Origin: Huiozyma naganishii CBS 8797
Taxonomy: Eukaryota > Ascomycota > Saccharomycetes > Saccharomycetales > Saccharomycetaceae
Direction of reading: 5' to 3'
NCBI RefSeq assembly: GCF_000348985.1
Contig: NC_035928.1
Coordinates: 62,001-126,000 of the forward strand
DNA length: 64,000 nucleotides
In this document: in pieces, positions 39,360-48,865 of the stretch
Numbering within the stretch: position 1 is the stretch's first letter
Layout: each line of letters opens with the position of its first letter
Translations under genes and position numbers: made by a program
The notes under the pieces: generated by a model
What the model was told of the DNA's origin: nothing
The model's database searches: none
The model's input: the letters and a program-made list of their open reading frames with translations, nothing else

Positions 39360-41246
39360 ATGGCTAAAAACATAATAATGTGTTTTGATGGGACGAAGGA
39401 AAACTTTGGGCCGCAGCCGTTTAGTAATGTTTTGAAACTGTACCAAATGCTAGATGCAAGCAAACAATTGTGTTATTATCAACCAGGGATTGGCACTTCT
39501 GCAACATTTGATTCCGTGGAAAACTGGACAAGAAAATTGAGCTGGTCATGCACACGGAATGTTTTGGATTGTATGTTTGCCTTTTGCTTAGAGAAACATA
39601 TCATTTCGGCGTATTTATTTTTGATGAAGCATTACAAAGATGGAGATTCAATTTACATGTTTGGATTCTCACGCGGAGCGTTTATTGCCAGAGTGTTGAC
39701 AGGGATACTGGAAAGAGTGGGTTTATTGAATGTGGGTCTAGAAGAAATGGTCACCATGGCCTGGAAAATCTACGAGCAGTGGGAATTTGCAGAACAACCC
39801 ATTCAACCAAATTACAGGAATACGTTGGTGCAAGAATTCGGCAGGATTTTTTGTCGTAGGTATCAAATTAAAATACATTTTCAGGGACTCTTTGATTCGG
39901 TGAATTCCGTCGGTTTATTTAGGGATCGGCTGTTTCCCTGCACCCAGCGGAGCAACATCGTGGGTCACATCAGGCACGCTTTAGCTTTGGATGAGAGAAG
40001 AGGAAAGTTTAAGCAAGTTTGCTTTGCACCGAATCCTTACAGACCAAACATTTGCACGTTAGATTACCACAGATATGAGATTAATAGAAGTGACCCTGCA
40101 TTGAGATCGTTGGTTAACAACAGTCGTCGTAGTGAAAATCCACTGATAGGCTACACTATCCACAGAGGACAATGGGTCGGGAGCAACGGTGCGGTTTCTC
40201 CGATCAGTACTATCAGTGAAGGTTCAGATGGTCAGGAGTTACTATCACAAATCAACAAGTTCCTATCCCATTCTGGCGGGAAGTCAGTGAGAGATACAGA
40301 GTGTTCCCATCTTACCATTGAGGGGACCTTTGAGTTCCCCAAACTTACGTCTCCGGCAAGTGAATCAAAGGTACCAAGTCTTGGTAGTAGCCATTCGACG
40401 GTGACCCCTGATCTGGTTGAAAAATGGTTTCCAGGTGATCACTCAGACGTTGGAGGAGGTTGGTTAGATGATGGTGAAACTAATGCGAGTTTATCTGATT
40501 TGCCGCTACGTTGGATTTTATCCGAAGCGATAAAATATGGAGTACATTTCAGACCAGGTGCAATCCATGAGTTTGCTGAAAGGTATCCGTCCGTTAACAG
40601 TTTGTTTGCACCCCTGCATGACTACTTAGGTTACTGTACTTCAGACCACGGTACGATTCAGGTTTTGGATGATGATTCTGAAGATGTTAGAATCTCAAAG
40701 ACCAACTTAAAAAGTAAACTCGAGCGGTACGTTAGGGTCGCAAGTCAATTAAACTTCAGCGTTCACGATTATTCCAAGAGCAAGTATACAGTACCGACTG
40801 GTCACATTACATGGTGGGAGACTTTTTTCTGGTGGTGTTTGGAAATGATACCACTCGGATTGAGAATCGAGAATTCGGAGGGGAAATGGAGAAACGTGTA
40901 CGTCCCCAATTTTGGTAGGTCTCGGTGCATCCCCGAGTATGCGGAGGTCCATTGGTCTATTATTTGGAGGATAAAATTTGTTAATGAATATAGACCAAAG
41001 AATTTACCAGAGTATGTGAGGAGGGTTATTAAGCGGCAAAACAATATTGACCTATGTGAGATGAGGACCAAGGGGATATTTGTTAGGGAGCACGATATGC
41101 AATTGACAGAGAGGGGGGACACTGAAGACATAACAAACGAGTTCAGGGACGAGCTGAATTGTCAAGTTACTGAATGGGTAAACGACAACTGGCTGAACGT
41201 TCCTGACGATTTGGAGATCTTGCTAAGCAAGGATCCGACGTTATAA
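39360..41246 (+). CDS. YEL023C: DUF2235 putative alpha/beta-hydrolase (YEL023C orthologue)
   Basis: A 628-residue protein of the DUF2235 family, whose bacterial members include type VI secretion phospholipases (Tle1). The N-terminus has the family motif MCFDGTKEN (residues 7-15), the nucleophile elbow is GFSRG with Ser104, LFDSV carries Asp179, and WFPGDHSDVGGGW (357-369) supplies the likely Asp/His. A Ser-Asp-His hydrolase triad is therefore intact on paper. The S. cerevisiae gene (about 682 residues) is uncharacterised. It stays tail-to-tail with RIP1, as in YEL024W-YEL023C, but the pair is inverted relative to the upstream YEL block. There is no signal peptide, so a cytosolic enzyme acting on a lipid or ester is a guess. 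Confidence 0.85.
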   Translation: MAKNIIMCFDGTKENFGPQPFSNVLKLYQMLDASKQLCYYQPGIGTSATFDSVENWTRKLSWSCTRNVLDCMFAFCLEKHIISAYLFLMKHYKDGDSIYMFGFSRGAFIARVLTGILERVGLLNVGLEEMVTMAWKIYEQWEFAEQPIQPNYRNTLVQEFGRIFCRRYQIKIHFQGLFDSVNSVGLFRDRLFPCTQRSNIVGHIRHALALDERRGKFKQVCFAPNPYRPNICTLDYHRYEINRSDPALRSLVNNSRRSENPLIGYTIHRGQWVGSNGAVSPISTISEGSDGQELLSQINKFLSHSGGKSVRDTECSHLTIEGTFEFPKLTSPASESKVPSLGSSHSTVTPDLVEKWFPGDHSDVGGGWLDDGETNASLSDLPLRWILSEAIKYGVHFRPGAIHEFAERYPSVNSLFAPLHDYLGYCTSDHGTIQVLDDDSEDVRISKTNLKSKLERYVRVASQLNFSVHDYSKSKYTVPTGHITWWETFFWWCLEMIPLGLRIENSEGKWRNVYVPNFGRSRCIPEYAEVHWSIIWRIKFVNEYRPKNLPEYVRRVIKRQNNIDLCEMRTKGIFVREHDMQLTERGDTEDITNEFRDELNCQVTEWVNDNWLNVPDDLEILLSKDPTL

Positions 41247-41406
41247 TGCCGTACCGATTTTGAGTAAGTATTGTTTGTTTTTAGGTCATGGATCGGGTCT
41301 GTCGTGGAATAGTAAATATAATATAATATATATAGATTATAAGAATAAATAATGGATTTCTCTTTTAGGTCTGATCGTTCAATTCTCAGCAAGGTGCGGG
41401 GAACTA

Positions 41407-42054
41407 TCAACCAACAATGACTTTATCACCATCGAATTCATACTGTGGGATTTCCAAGTTCAATGGCGCTGGGCCCTTTCTAATTCTACCGGAGATATCG
41501 TAGTGAGAACCATGGCAGGGGCAGAACCAGCCACCGAAGTCACCGGACTCGCCAATGGGGACACATCCGAGATGAGTACATATCCCAAGCATAATCAACC
41601 ACTCTGGTTTCTGTACTCTGTCCGCATCCGTCTGCGGGTCCTTCAACACGGACATCTCAACTGCGTTGGCCTCTTGAATCTCGTGCGGTGTTCTGTGTCT
41701 AATGAAGACCGGTTTACCTTGCCATTTGACAACGACGTTCTTACCCTCGGGGATCGCGTTCAACTCCACCTCAACCTTAGCCATCGCGAGAACATCCGCA
41801 GACGCGCTCATCGAAGAAATGAACGTCTCCACCGTGGATTTCGCACCAGCAGACGACAAAAGACCCAGCGAACCAACCATAAAATATGTGTACACTCTGG
41901 ATCTATCGGAGGCGCCATCTTTCCTCAAAACATCGTCGAAGTTTGGCGTGCGGTACGTAGACTTGTTCGCAAGACTCGTCGTCGACAACCGGGCAGTCCT
42001 CCCAACAGTCCTCAACGACGTGGCCCGTGAAGATTTTATTATCTGTGATAGCAT
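41407..42054 (-). CDS. RIP1: Rieske iron-sulphur protein of complex III
   Basis: 215 residues from ATG 42052-42054, the exact length of S. cerevisiae Rip1. It has an arginine/serine-rich mitochondrial presequence (about 1-30), a transmembrane anchor (around VYTYFMVGSLGLLSSAGAKS) and a C-terminal Rieske domain. The 2Fe-2S ligands lie in CTHLGC and CPCHGSHY, with the disulphide cysteines between. It moves electrons from ubiquinol to cytochrome c1 in the inner membrane. The C-terminal YEFDGDKVIVG is nearly invariant in yeasts. The upstream HAP-type site agrees with its respiratory role. The order DUF2235-RIP1 equals YEL023C-YEL024W inverted. Confidence 0.98.
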   Translation of the reverse strand: MLSQIIKSSRATSLRTVGRTARLSTTSLANKSTYRTPNFDDVLRKDGASDRSRVYTYFMVGSLGLLSSAGAKSTVETFISSMSASADVLAMAKVEVELNAIPEGKNVVVKWQGKPVFIRHRTPHEIQEANAVEMSVLKDPQTDADRVQKPEWLIMLGICTHLGCVPIGESGDFGGWFCPCHGSHYDISGRIRKGPAPLNLEIPQYEFDGDKVIVG

Positions 42055-42250
42055 GGTCAACTGGTTCCTCGAACAAACACGTAGCTAGCCTCCAGCTCAC
42101 CCGACACCAGACCAGACTCGGTCCGTCCTCCTCTGCCCTTCTCCCCCCAGGATCCTTTATTTTATATACAACGGTCACTGTTAACACCGAAAGAGACGAT
42201 ATTCACGTGACAGTTTCCGGATTCGGCAAAAATGCGATTTTGGTCCGTTC

Positions 42251-42258
42251 TGATTGGT
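42251..42258 (-). promoter_or_regulatory. HAP2/3/4/5 (CCAAT) site upstream of RIP1
   Basis: TGATTGGT (reverse ACCAATCA) fits the HAP consensus exactly and lies about 200 bp upstream of the RIP1 start. RIP1 is a HAP-controlled respiratory gene in S. cerevisiae. The remaining spacer up to 42715 shows no gene; SNU13 is absent from this segment. Confidence 0.5.
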
Positions 42259-42715
42259 CCGTCAGCGGTCGCTGGGTTCAACAGTGCAGTGGACAGTCTC
42301 TGGTGGCACTGGAGGGTCCCCGTGTACTCCCTGGAGGTGATGTGCTAGTATGTCTACCGGGAGGGTCAACTCTGCATGTCAAACGGGGGATTCAGTACGT
42401 TTTTTTGCCGTTTAGGATGGGGAGATGTCCAATTAAGGCCCTGGTGAGCTGCACACACGTACAGGAACACAAGCAGCATGTGCCCCGTCTGTAGATGTGA
42501 ACGAGACCTTGCAGTAGTGGTCCGGTACAGAACCGGGTCTGGCAGATGAGGTAAGCAGCGACATCCGGAAAAACAAACGACTTTTTGTTTACATTTCGGA
42601 AAAACTGCAGATCTCGATGAGAAGGCACGCACTCATCTTATTGCAAGTATGTTCACGTTACTGATGGTAACAGCACAATCTCCCATCAGTTTGATGCTTC
42701 TCCAGATTGCACCCC

Positions 42716-44959
42716 ATGTCTGATTCTACCTTTGAAGTCGAATTGCAATGTATGGTAAACGGTTGCGAGCCCGGAAATTCATCGCCAGACGGTGTAGTCT
42801 ATTTGGACGGCATTGCCGTCTGTGAGGGGCCCACACTTGACGGGCTGCTGCTCGCTGGGTGCCAAACTGACGGGAACGCGTTTCTTGAAAAAATAGACCA
42901 TTTTCTCCTCACGGGAGATTGCACTTTGAACTCGCTTGGAAGGATGGAACACAGGGGAGTGACAAGTTTTTGGACCTCCGGAGCGGGCACGGTGCGGTAC
43001 GTTCACGAGTCAACTACTTACGAGTATAATGTGCACACACGTAATACCACTATGGTTAGCACAGAGTCTCCGGTTGATGCGAGATTGCCCCCCTGGATTG
43101 CCCAAGACACTTACAAACCAAAGTACTATAAGTACCATGAGAGTGGTAAAGTGTTGTTCGAAATACGGAGAGATCGCACCACGCAAGTGTTGGAGAAGAA
43201 GCCTAAAGATTGCACCGTTTACACTTTTGACTCCCATGTGAAGAAGTTCAAAGTGTACCCCTACCACAATGACCAGTGGACCCACTACGTGGTAGTCTTA
43301 ACTAGGGGGACAGTAGAGGCGTCCTTTTTCAGTCCAGAACAAGGACTGTTTCCAATTGGATGTCTTCACACTGTATACCCAGCGATCTACGATATTCAAT
43401 TTATGATTCAAGAGGGCAAAAATGATGACCTTCAAGTGTTACTATTCACCATTGATGGGAGGGTCTTGGTATACGATAAAGACCTTACCACACGGCACCT
43501 CGTTATCAGTTCACGAAAGGGAAAACTTTTATTCAAGGTCACAAACGACACAAAGAGTGTCTGCATACTCTACAATCGCGATGAACTGATTATCGTGCGG
43601 TCTACAAACTCAAAACATGATTCTTTTGCCGATATGAAAACATATTACAAAAGGGTAAGACTTCAAGTACGCCCGGTCTACGTTCGATACTGCGTTGATA
43701 CTAAAGAGTTTTTTCTTTTAGATGAGCAGGGAACTTTGCATTCCATTACCATAAGGGAAGGTGTTTTGGATCCTTCCAAACCGGCAAGAAGTCGATTTGA
43801 TTTATCTTTAGCTATCCCCATCAAACTGATTGCTGTTGACTGTAATCCACGTTTGATAGTAGCAGTAACGAGAACGAAACAAAGCTTTCCGGACTTAATA
43901 TTGTTTGATTCAGTTGGAATGAAAAAGTTATTCAAAACGACAGTTTGCAAAGCAAGATCCACTAATATACTTTTGGAATCGATCCCTACAGACTACGGCT
44001 TGAGTAAATCTTCTGCGTGCCAATATTTTGTTTTTTACTTTATCAAGTTAGGCACACCTCAGCTAGCATTATTAAAATATAAAGGAGGGAAGATCCACAT
44101 TCTCTCAATTGAAGAAACGTCGTGTTTGGCTTCTTCTATTCTAGTGAATTCCATAGACAAAAATAAAATTGTCGTGCATCTCGTTGGTAATATGGTAGAA
44201 TCGTATAACTTTTCGGAAAGCGGATCGCAACACAACAAAACCCTAACCAAGATTTCACCCATAGCCGAGAAAACACACCAAAAAGATATGCCATTTATGA
44301 CCGGTGCTTATATGGAGGATAAGGACATAGTCCTGATTAATGCTTTTAGTGGGTGCCAAACTGGTAGTTCCTCAGACAATCACGCCGCAGGTAATCACCC
44401 ATTGAACCATTTCACACAAAAGAGGTTCTTACTTAATGGTATCATTACAAAAGCCGCTCATAAACATGTCAACGATTTGGAAACCGCAGTCCAGTACCCA
44501 CATCAAGGAACATATCATGAACCGTGCAATGGATTGGACTTTGCTATGATAACGAGGGGGGGTAACCGGCAGCAATCTGCGTCTAAAAGAACATTCGTTT
44601 GCATGGCCACTTCGGAAAACTGTATAATAATTACGGTGAACGAAAAGGAAGCTGATTCTCCGTTGATGTCAACGTTTCAGCCGCATTTGAGGGTCGAAAC
44701 TCCTGAAGCGATTGTAAATGTGGTTCCGCTTCCAAATGGGTTTGTGGGAAGCATGTTTAATGGCAATCAGGGTGCCAAAAGACCGCTCTTCCTTTTATTT
44801 GGAGAGTACGGCAGAATATTTTTGCTTGCAACGACGGTTCACGGAGAAAATAACCCCTCTAAATGCGGCAAAGATGGGTCTCTAGGAAGCTGTCTTGATA
44901 CAGTCAGTTTGGGTGTATCATCATCTATTCATTTGAGGGCATCTCCAGCAGCCATATAA
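42716..44959 (+). CDS. Uncharacterised protein at the YEL025C/YJR039W position
   Basis: 747 residues from ATG 42716. No motif that I recognise, no signal peptide and no clear transmembrane segment. The chain is rich in short beta-strand-like runs alternating with turns (for example LQVLLFTIDGRVLVYDKD and PQLALLKYKGGKIHILSIEE), which suggests a beta-propeller, but that is only an impression. It lies next to RIP1 with the orientation expected for YEL025C and next to URB2 with the orientation expected for YJR039W, two S. cerevisiae genes of unknown function of about 1100-1200 residues. It is much shorter than either, so it is either diverged and shortened or a different gene. Gene identity here rests on position. 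Confidence 0.6.
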   Translation: MSDSTFEVELQCMVNGCEPGNSSPDGVVYLDGIAVCEGPTLDGLLLAGCQTDGNAFLEKIDHFLLTGDCTLNSLGRMEHRGVTSFWTSGAGTVRYVHESTTYEYNVHTRNTTMVSTESPVDARLPPWIAQDTYKPKYYKYHESGKVLFEIRRDRTTQVLEKKPKDCTVYTFDSHVKKFKVYPYHNDQWTHYVVVLTRGTVEASFFSPEQGLFPIGCLHTVYPAIYDIQFMIQEGKNDDLQVLLFTIDGRVLVYDKDLTTRHLVISSRKGKLLFKVTNDTKSVCILYNRDELIIVRSTNSKHDSFADMKTYYKRVRLQVRPVYVRYCVDTKEFFLLDEQGTLHSITIREGVLDPSKPARSRFDLSLAIPIKLIAVDCNPRLIVAVTRTKQSFPDLILFDSVGMKKLFKTTVCKARSTNILLESIPTDYGLSKSSACQYFVFYFIKLGTPQLALLKYKGGKIHILSIEETSCLASSILVNSIDKNKIVVHLVGNMVESYNFSESGSQHNKTLTKISPIAEKTHQKDMPFMTGAYMEDKDIVLINAFSGCQTGSSSDNHAAGNHPLNHFTQKRFLLNGIITKAAHKHVNDLETAVQYPHQGTYHEPCNGLDFAMITRGGNRQQSASKRTFVCMATSENCIIITVNEKEADSPLMSTFQPHLRVETPEAIVNVVPLPNGFVGSMFNGNQGAKRPLFLLFGEYGRIFLLATTVHGENNPSKCGKDGSLGSCLDTVSLGVSSSIHLRASPAAI

Positions 44960-45040
44960 AGTCACAGAGATGCTACTTTATAGACATTTTTCAAACAGTT
45001 ACTTAATATTCCTATTTATGTATGCATGTTTCTTGCTAAA

Positions 45041-48000
45041 TCAATCCTCGCGCCATTTCCCGACCTTCTTATAATCACTGTATAGCGTTTTCAAATACTG
45101 TTTTCCAGCGCTATCGACAATACCGTTGATAAGACTTACTTCAGCTTGTGTGAACAGATCAAACATAGAGTGCACACCAGTCGTCAACTCCTTCCTAATA
45201 GACGCCTCAAAAGGTTGTCCCATGGAAAGATGAATATATTTCACAAGCAAGATTGGGACCTGCTTTCTTAACGATTCTCGGATTAAATTCATCCTCAAAT
45301 TTAACTTTTGCTTGTCGTCGTTATTGCCAGTCTGATAACTGGAGTTGCTGCTTGGCTCGCAGTAGTTGGTAATCAGTCTTGATAAACTCGCTGCCGAAAC
45401 GGTTGTCAATCCGTTCAGCTTACTTTTGTGAATGAACTCAAGTGCATAGCACAGATAAGAGTTAACCAAATGGTAACGATTGGATAACTTGATTCTGTGA
45501 ATCAGAAGGATGTTCGATATTAGTTTTGTCGAATTGCTAAAAATTTCATCACTATGCTGGCAATTCTGGTTCAAAAAGGTGAAATTAATGCACGATGCAA
45601 GGGGAAATAACATTTCTGTCAAGTATTGGGTAAATAGCCATGGCTTAGATATTTGCAGCTGCTGAATGGTTTGCATCAGGGATATGACCTGTACTGGAAG
45701 GTTTTCGTAGTAGCTGATATTTGTATAGAATTCAGATATTGATTTCACAAATAAGTGGGAGCCAATGGTGTTCCCCTTCTCTAAATGATTTAATTGCAAC
45801 TGGTATAGTTCCAGAATGGTTTCATGAAATACTGTGGATGTCTTGATAGAAAGAGACAAAATTGTAGCAGTAAATCCCTCGTTGAACGACCTTATATCTT
45901 TCTTCAGAGACTTTTCAATGACATTTGATACAGCCGGTAAAAGTTTTGATTTTGAGGCACCAGCAACCCGCGCCACCATATATTGGCTGTACAAGTATTC
46001 TAGTTTATCGTCGTAGCATATGCAGTAAAACTGGAAAAAACTTTCCAAAAGAGAGGGCTCAATCTGATCAAATGTATTTTTAATATCACATTCCAGCATA
46101 ATTTTGGGAACCAAAGTATTAATCTTTGATAGTTCCTCTGTGTTATATGGATTTCCCCGGTTTATGAGACACAAACTCGTGAGTACCCATGAAACTTTCC
46201 TTTTATCACTTTTGACAAGAACTGGGATCAGATGCAAACATTTATCGATATAGGTTGACCTTAGATCTTCCGTCAGTTGGTGTGGCGAAAGTTTAATGAT
46301 CGATTCTGAAATCTGAAAATATACCTTGTCATAACTAGAAGAAAGGATTCCTGCCTTTGCCGAAGTAAGAGCTTTTTCCACGAATTCAGCGCTTGACTTT
46401 TCTTTGAGTTGTGATAAATGATTCTTCCAAACTTTTTCGAGCACAGCCTTTGCTTCAAAGTTTTTCGAAACGAGCAAATACAAACTCTGAAAGTTGCTCT
46501 CAATGTCAGCTCTGAAAGTTGGGCTATGCAACAACTTTAAGAGCAATGTCATGTGTCCCTCATTCAAATGTTCCATACCCGATATCTTGTTAAGAAGTAG
46601 AACCCTAACGTTTTTATGGATACATTGGATTGGGATTTGGTTAAGATATGTGATCACCTCTGGTTTCGCATAGGAGTCTGATAATTCGTTGATTAAATTG
46701 AACATGATGTTATCTTCCTCGAAAAAATCATCATTTTGGAAGAAAACGGACAGAAGATCAATATTACCGTTTAATACTGCATGGATGACTGTTTTAAGCT
46801 CATCCTTTTCAAAAACGGTGTTCAAAAGAGAAGCCCAGTTAGTGAAAATGGTCTTCAAAAAGTTTTTCTCCTTGCCTTTTGATGATAGCTGTTTCAAGTG
46901 ACTTATAAATTTCTCAATGACTGGTTTGAACTCAAATACCTTATACTCTCTCAACTTGAAAAAGTAGAAGAAAAGCTCGTTGGAGTTATCATTCCCGTTC
47001 AAAATGAAATCAAGTTTCTCCATAGATATATCCTCAATTTGTTCAGATGGAATAATGTCATCGTAAACGTCCATAAGAAGGTATTTGGTCTTCCATAGAC
47101 GTGGAGTATTTTCATTATCCACTTTGAAAATCTTGGTCAAAATAGGTTTCAACTCTGGTAGTTTAGTGTAGGATAATTTGGGTAACCGGTATAAAAAAAC
47201 GTTTAACGCTTTGATAGTTACATTTGTCACGTCTGTTGTGGTAGATATTGTCGTGGTTGTCTTTTCAAAAAGATCCTTAAGCTGGCTGATGGAGAGAGAC
47301 ACTAAATTGTTCGTTATCGCTGCCGCAAAAGTGGGATCCGCCAGAAATACGCACTGTCCTTGATTATTACTAGCACAGTACTCTTTCCATTTGCCGATGA
47401 ATTGAAAGTATTCTCTTGCATTAACATGGCAGGTGACAATCTTTTCCCACAAGAATACAACTTTGCTATTGTGTTGATGTTCGTCTATCAATGACATTAG
47501 TTTGTCGCTGTATTTTATACCAATTTCGATGTCTAGTTCAAGGATTTCAATAAGCAGTATCCAAAACTCATCACTAGCGTATGTCTCCGTTGACGTTTTC
47601 GCTTCCGTTAGGGTTTTGTTGAACAAGTTTTCCAAGAACTCTTGAGACATTGTCTTTTTTGAGGAAGAAAGTTGGTTCAGCAGTTCAGAGGTTATGGTTG
47701 GTTGACAATCTAGAATTAGAGAAAAGATCGTTTCCAGTTGCTTAAAGTTAGACTTGGACAGGAGTGTCACACAAATATGAAAGAGCAATATCGACGTATC
47801 GTTTGTGAGCTTAGCCCTGTTGTTCTTGACGAATCTTTCTAAGACAGAGATATAGTCGATATTTTTACTGAAGATAAAAAGTGTCAGAAATTGGATTAGT
47901 TCCTCGGTTGTACTCTCCTCGCGGGTGGGATCTATTTTGGAGATATATTCCAAAGTGTCCAGCAGCAATTCATTTGAATAGACGTTAGACAGCTTGTGGT

Positions 48001-48547
48001 TGATTTCCGGTATGTTTTCGAGCTCCGTCAAGTTGATGATTTGCATGATGAGACCGGATCGAAGACTTTGGTCGAGGACCTTTGTGTCCTGCAGATTCGT
48101 GAGCATGTGGAGTGTGCCAGCCAAGATCTTGCAGGAGTTTTCGAATGAGATCTCTACAGTGGAAGTTGAATTTATCAAAGTCAATGTTTTCAGTAACTGT
48201 ACGAGAAACTCGGCAGCATCTGTATGGTCCTCCGTGTATAGTTGCAACGTCCTAGCTATCAATGGAACAAAATTCAAGTTTTTAAGAAGTTTCTTAGCGA
48301 TATCAGAGTCATCCAATGCAATATGCATCTTATTAAATATCTCCCACACCCTGTAGTCTCTTTTGAAATCGTCCCGTTTGGCATCGTTCCATCTGTCTTG
48401 AATCAATTGCAAGACGAATATTTCTTTCTGTGGGAAATAAACATCTAGTTCATCAAAATGAGCCACAATTTCGTACAATTTCGCGGTTGAGGTGTCCCTC
48501 GCCCGCAATAGTTTCGTTAGCGCCTCCGCAGTCCCCGGTAAGTCCAT
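45041..48547 (-). CDS. URB2: Urb2, nucleolar 60S ribosome-biogenesis factor
   Basis: A 1168-residue helical-repeat protein, the same size as S. cerevisiae Urb2 (YJR041C, about 1174). It has no catalytic motif. The conserved C-terminus ends VDSAGKQYLKTLYSDYKKVGKWRED, the typical Urb2/Npa2 domain. Urb2 works with Urb1/Npa1 in early pre-60S particles. ATG 48545-48547 is used rather than a GTG one codon earlier. The gene is AT-rich. It is divergent from NUP85, as YJR041C and YJR042W are. The upstream region holds a PAC and RRPE pair, the signature of ribosome-biogenesis genes. Confidence 0.92.
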   Translation of the reverse strand: MDLPGTAEALTKLLRARDTSTAKLYEIVAHFDELDVYFPQKEIFVLQLIQDRWNDAKRDDFKRDYRVWEIFNKMHIALDDSDIAKKLLKNLNFVPLIARTLQLYTEDHTDAAEFLVQLLKTLTLINSTSTVEISFENSCKILAGTLHMLTNLQDTKVLDQSLRSGLIMQIINLTELENIPEINHKLSNVYSNELLLDTLEYISKIDPTREESTTEELIQFLTLFIFSKNIDYISVLERFVKNNRAKLTNDTSILLFHICVTLLSKSNFKQLETIFSLILDCQPTITSELLNQLSSSKKTMSQEFLENLFNKTLTEAKTSTETYASDEFWILLIEILELDIEIGIKYSDKLMSLIDEHQHNSKVVFLWEKIVTCHVNAREYFQFIGKWKEYCASNNQGQCVFLADPTFAAAITNNLVSLSISQLKDLFEKTTTTISTTTDVTNVTIKALNVFLYRLPKLSYTKLPELKPILTKIFKVDNENTPRLWKTKYLLMDVYDDIIPSEQIEDISMEKLDFILNGNDNSNELFFYFFKLREYKVFEFKPVIEKFISHLKQLSSKGKEKNFLKTIFTNWASLLNTVFEKDELKTVIHAVLNGNIDLLSVFFQNDDFFEEDNIMFNLINELSDSYAKPEVITYLNQIPIQCIHKNVRVLLLNKISGMEHLNEGHMTLLLKLLHSPTFRADIESNFQSLYLLVSKNFEAKAVLEKVWKNHLSQLKEKSSAEFVEKALTSAKAGILSSSYDKVYFQISESIIKLSPHQLTEDLRSTYIDKCLHLIPVLVKSDKRKVSWVLTSLCLINRGNPYNTEELSKINTLVPKIMLECDIKNTFDQIEPSLLESFFQFYCICYDDKLEYLYSQYMVARVAGASKSKLLPAVSNVIEKSLKKDIRSFNEGFTATILSLSIKTSTVFHETILELYQLQLNHLEKGNTIGSHLFVKSISEFYTNISYYENLPVQVISLMQTIQQLQISKPWLFTQYLTEMLFPLASCINFTFLNQNCQHSDEIFSNSTKLISNILLIHRIKLSNRYHLVNSYLCYALEFIHKSKLNGLTTVSAASLSRLITNYCEPSSNSSYQTGNNDDKQKLNLRMNLIRESLRKQVPILLVKYIHLSMGQPFEASIRKELTTGVHSMFDLFTQAEVSLINGIVDSAGKQYLKTLYSDYKKVGKWRED

Positions 48548-48600
48548 CACAGCCCTGCTGAGCTCTCAATTAAAGCGACCTGTACACGTTCAGCGTGGAA

Positions 48601-48617
48601 CTCATCGCAAAAATTTT
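48601..48617. promoter_or_regulatory. PAC and RRPE elements of the URB2/NUP85 promoter
   Basis: CTCATCGC (48601-48608) is an exact PAC box (GCGATGAG on the reverse strand) and is followed without a gap by AAAAATTTT (48609-48617), an RRPE. A second AAAAATTT lies at about 48630. They sit 54-70 bp upstream of the URB2 start. In S. cerevisiae this pair marks ribosome-biogenesis genes, bound by Dot6/Tod6 and Stb3. Confidence 0.75.
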
Positions 48618-48865
48618 CCAATTGCGCTGAAAAATTTAGTACGACTTTTTTGCACAATTATAACTTTTTCTATCTTCGTCTTCTATTCACTGCCGGCAGA
48701 GGCTCTGTTGGATCGATTGCGGAGAGGATTGGCAAGACTGCTGGGTATATAACAGGCGTGGGACACTTTGAAGACCATTGGACGATTTTCTCTGTGTTTA
48801 AGGGAACTGAATCTTCGACTGCTGCAGCAAGATTAATAAACAAAAACACAACAAAGCGATCGGCT

